64,000 nucleotides of DNA from Nonomuraea endophytica (lineage in GTDB: Bacteria > Actinomycetota > Actinomycetes > Streptosporangiales > Streptosporangiaceae). The DNA lies in the NCBI RefSeq assembly GCF_014203235.1, contig NZ_JACHIN010000014.1, positions 266,453 to 330,452 on the forward strand, given 5' to 3'. Positions 61,948 through 64,000 of the stretch are shown piece by piece. The notes beneath the pieces were generated by a model. It was not told the origin of the DNA and did no database searches. It worked only from the letters and a program-made list of their open reading frames with translations. The translations under genes and the position numbers were made by a program. Numbering within the stretch: position 1 is the stretch's first letter; every line of letters begins with the position of its first letter.

Positions 61948-64000
61948 GTGCCCGGCATGGCTCGTGAACGAGTGGCCGAGCTGCTCGATGCATCGGCGGA
62001 ACCCATCGCGTCCAGCGTCTGTCGAAAGCTTCCCAAAACCGAGCTGTTGGTGGCGGTCGCTGGAGTCGGCCCGCTGCGGTTTCCCGTCTCCGATGAGCAA
62101 GCCGCCCAGTTGCGCGGGCTCGGTCACCGTGCCCGGTTCGGGCGGGGCGAGCAGACCCTGACCGATCCGGAGGTGCGCGACACCTGGGAGATTCCCAAGG
62201 AGCTGGTGCGCGTCGAGTGGACGGAGTCGTTCGCGGCAGTCCTCGACGGGATGCGCCAGGAACTGGGGTTGCCGCCGCACTGCAAGCTCACGCCGGAGCT
62301 GCACTCCATGCTCCTGTACGAGACCGGGCAGTTCTTCGTCGCGCACCAGGACTCCGAGAAGGACGATGCCATGGTCGCGACCTTGGTGGTGGCGCTGCCG
62401 TCCGCGCACACCGGTGGCGAGCTCGTCGTCGAGCATCAGGGCCAGTCCAGGAAATATCGTGGGCTGAAGACCTCGGCATCGCTGGTGGCTTTCTACGCGG
62501 ACTGCCGTCACCAGGTTCTTCCCGTCACAACGGGCAACCGTGTCACCCTCACCTACAACCTCCTCCTGGCAGGAGACACCCAGGCTGCGATGGCCGAGAG
62601 TCCGCTGGTCAACAAGCTCGCGACCAGTCTTCTCGCTCACTTCGCCACCCCGGTCGTCCTGCCGTACAGCACTCGCAAGGGGAACCCGCCGACGCGGCTG
62701 GCGTACCTCCTCGACCATGAATACACAGCCCGCGGGCTGAGCTGGTCCCGGTTGAAGGGCGCCGACGCCACGCGAGGCGCCCTCCTGCGGGCCGCAGCGG
62801 AGCAGGCGGATTGCGAGATCACTCTGGCCCTTGCGGAGATCCAGGAGACTTGGGGCGCCTACGATCCTGACGAGGATGAGGATGAGTGGTACGGCGAGTA
62901 TGAGGACGAGGACCCCGGTGACGAGGGCTCGGGCAGCGCGGACGACCGGGATTACGTCCTTCAGGATCTGATCGAGACGTCCACCACCCTCGCCCACTGG
63001 ATCGGCCCGGAAACAGGGCGGCTCGAGGACATTGCGCTGGACATCAGCGACGCCGAGGTGGCCTCGACGACCCCGACGGCCGATATGACGCCCTACACCT
63101 CGGAGTACGAGGGATACATGGGCAACTACGGCAACACCCTGGACCGCTGGTACCGGCGGGCGGCGCTGGTCATCTGGCCACGGGGCCAGGGCTTCGCCAG
63201 CCGGGCCGAAGCGTCTCCGGGGTGGGCGCTGGACGAGCTCACGGCGATGGCCCGCGCCGGAATGAACGCGCAGGCCCGTGAAGCGGCGCGGTCGCTGGAG
63301 TCCTTCTGGCACGCCGCGGGACGTTACCCCGCCCAGGCCGAACTTCTCGGCAAGGCACTGGAAACTGCCAGGGAGCTTGACGACGCGCAGCTCGCCGTCA
63401 TGCTCCTGCGGCCGTTCGCGTTGGAGCGGCTGGCCCCCGGGCACGGCCCAGCGTTCGCCGGCCTGGCGGCGCACTACGGCGGCACCTGGATCGACGGCCT
63501 GCTGCACGACTGGTCCGAGGGTTGGCGACCCGCCTCCTACGGTCTCGTCCAGGCGCCGCTGGAGTGGCTCGAGAACCTCCCCCGGCTGTGTGCCGCGCTC
63601 TCGGTGGAGGGGAGCCCGTCCACCGCGGCCGCCCGCCGTATCGTCGATCTGTCGTGGACGATGCTCGCGGGCCAGATCGGTCCTGCGCTCGACGGGCCGC
63701 TCACCTCCCGACAGGAAGCATGGCTTACCACTTTGGGCGCGCCCTGCTCCGGGATCATCGCGGCCGCGGCCCAACTCGGATCAACAAACGTGCTGGATGA
63801 CGCCCACAACCTCGCGCGGACAGCCGGCCATCGGGCACACGCACTGGCGATGGCCACGTTGCGCGCCGCCGGGTCGCACCGGGCGGGCTTCGGCGAGCTG
63901 GCGATCAGCTCTGCCGAACAGATCCGGGCAGCACTGGCACAGCCGCAACGGGCGCCGGGCGACTGGTCGATCGCACTGCCCACCGGATGCGCGTGCGAGC
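61948..64000 (+). CDS. Large 2OG-Fe(II) oxygenase (partial, runs off the window)
   Basis: At least 684 residues. GTG 61948 lies five bases after AAGGAGG. The double-stranded beta-helix core has iron ligands H133 and D135 (AHQDSEKDD) and H188 (CRHQV), with R198 (NRVTLTYN) to bind 2-oxoglutarate; LHSMLLYETGQFF, ATLVVALPS and TGGELVV resemble the eukaryotic-style oxygenases of this shape. An acidic linker (YDPDEDEDEWYGEYEDED) separates the core from a long helical C-terminal region. No stop occurs in 684 codons. Function is unknown; a protein or nucleic-acid hydroxylase is plausible. Confidence 0.8.
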   Translation, partial: MPGMARERVAELLDASAEPIASSVCRKLPKTELLVAVAGVGPLRFPVSDEQAAQLRGLGHRARFGRGEQTLTDPEVRDTWEIPKELVRVEWTESFAAVLDGMRQELGLPPHCKLTPELHSMLLYETGQFFVAHQDSEKDDAMVATLVVALPSAHTGGELVVEHQGQSRKYRGLKTSASLVAFYADCRHQVLPVTTGNRVTLTYNLLLAGDTQAAMAESPLVNKLATSLLAHFATPVVLPYSTRKGNPPTRLAYLLDHEYTARGLSWSRLKGADATRGALLRAAAEQADCEITLALAEIQETWGAYDPDEDEDEWYGEYEDEDPGDEGSGSADDRDYVLQDLIETSTTLAHWIGPETGRLEDIALDISDAEVASTTPTADMTPYTSEYEGYMGNYGNTLDRWYRRAALVIWPRGQGFASRAEASPGWALDELTAMARAGMNAQAREAARSLESFWHAAGRYPAQAELLGKALETARELDDAQLAVMLLRPFALERLAPGHGPAFAGLAAHYGGTWIDGLLHDWSEGWRPASYGLVQAPLEWLENLPRLCAALSVEGSPSTAAARRIVDLSWTMLAGQIGPALDGPLTSRQEAWLTTLGAPCSGIIAAAAQLGSTNVLDDAHNLARTAGHRAHALAMATLRAAGSHRAGFGELAISSAEQIRAALAQPQRAPGDWSIALPTGCACE

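Noticed and set aside
61780..63774. Very long minus-strand frame opposite the 2OG oxygenase
   Set aside because: The plus strand encodes an uninterrupted protein with iron and 2-oxoglutarate motifs and a good ribosome site; the minus frame is a high-GC shadow.

Overview
The window reads as the chromosome of a high-GC actinomycete, most likely of the Streptosporangiales (Nonomuraea-like). This rests on uniformly GC-rich third codon positions, frequent GTG/TTG starts with 4-bp start/stop overlaps, a chaplin-type surface protein, an F420-type LLM oxidoreductase, an actinobacterial zinc metalloprotease, an MFS-thymidylate kinase fusion, and the gene order tilS-hpt-ftsH-folE-folP-folB-folK-DUF3180. 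The genus is an inference from gene content, not from alignment.

Layout. 1-7300: a TerC/P450 pair, a SAM-IV riboswitch controlling an aminotransferase class V gene, a DoxX protein, a solitary nuoD overlapped by a membrane acyltransferase, and a MazF-type toxin pair. 7282-14634 (minus): the conserved tRNA-modification/purine-salvage/FtsH/folate block. 14895-24000: cell-wall and housekeeping genes (metalloprotease, PBP4-type carboxypeptidase, pyrophosphatase, NlpC/P60 hydrolase), a membrane-anchored sigma factor, a lipoprotein and an ABC-F ATPase. 23990-24641: a toxin-antitoxin pair whose PIN toxin appears frameshifted. 24765-37027: a carbohydrate region, with a plus-strand trio (secreted DUF4185-like protein, aldose-epimerase-like protein, SDR) facing a minus-strand run of GntR regulator, solute-binding protein, two permeases, GH38 alpha-mannosidase, enolase-superfamily dehydratase and S10 peptidase. 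37093-42264: small-molecule and stress genes and a drug-efflux MFS with a long structured leader.

42265-53800: tRNA-Thr(CGU) with an integrase scar, a secreted peptidase, a TetR/LLM pair with three matching operators, RicT, an ECF sigma factor paired with a membrane protein carrying two FtsX-type ectodomains, the DNA polymerase III delta-prime subunit, the MFS-Tmk fusion and an XRE regulator. Two degenerate tandem-repeat arrays lie between genes here. 53900-64000: metallophosphoesterase, topA, DUF5703, an eight-domain chaplin protein with a secreted neighbour, tRNA-Leu(GAG) with a recombinase scar, and the start of a large 2OG-Fe(II) oxygenase that runs off the window.

The strongest candidates for something unusual are the eight-repeat chaplin, the sigma factor/twin-FtsX-ectodomain pair, the sigma factor fused to its own membrane anchor, the eukaryote-like 2OG oxygenase beside a scarred tRNA, the in-frame 15-bp repeat expansion in the SDR gene, and the three-site TetR operator. 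No CRISPR array, intact insertion sequence or complete prophage is visible.
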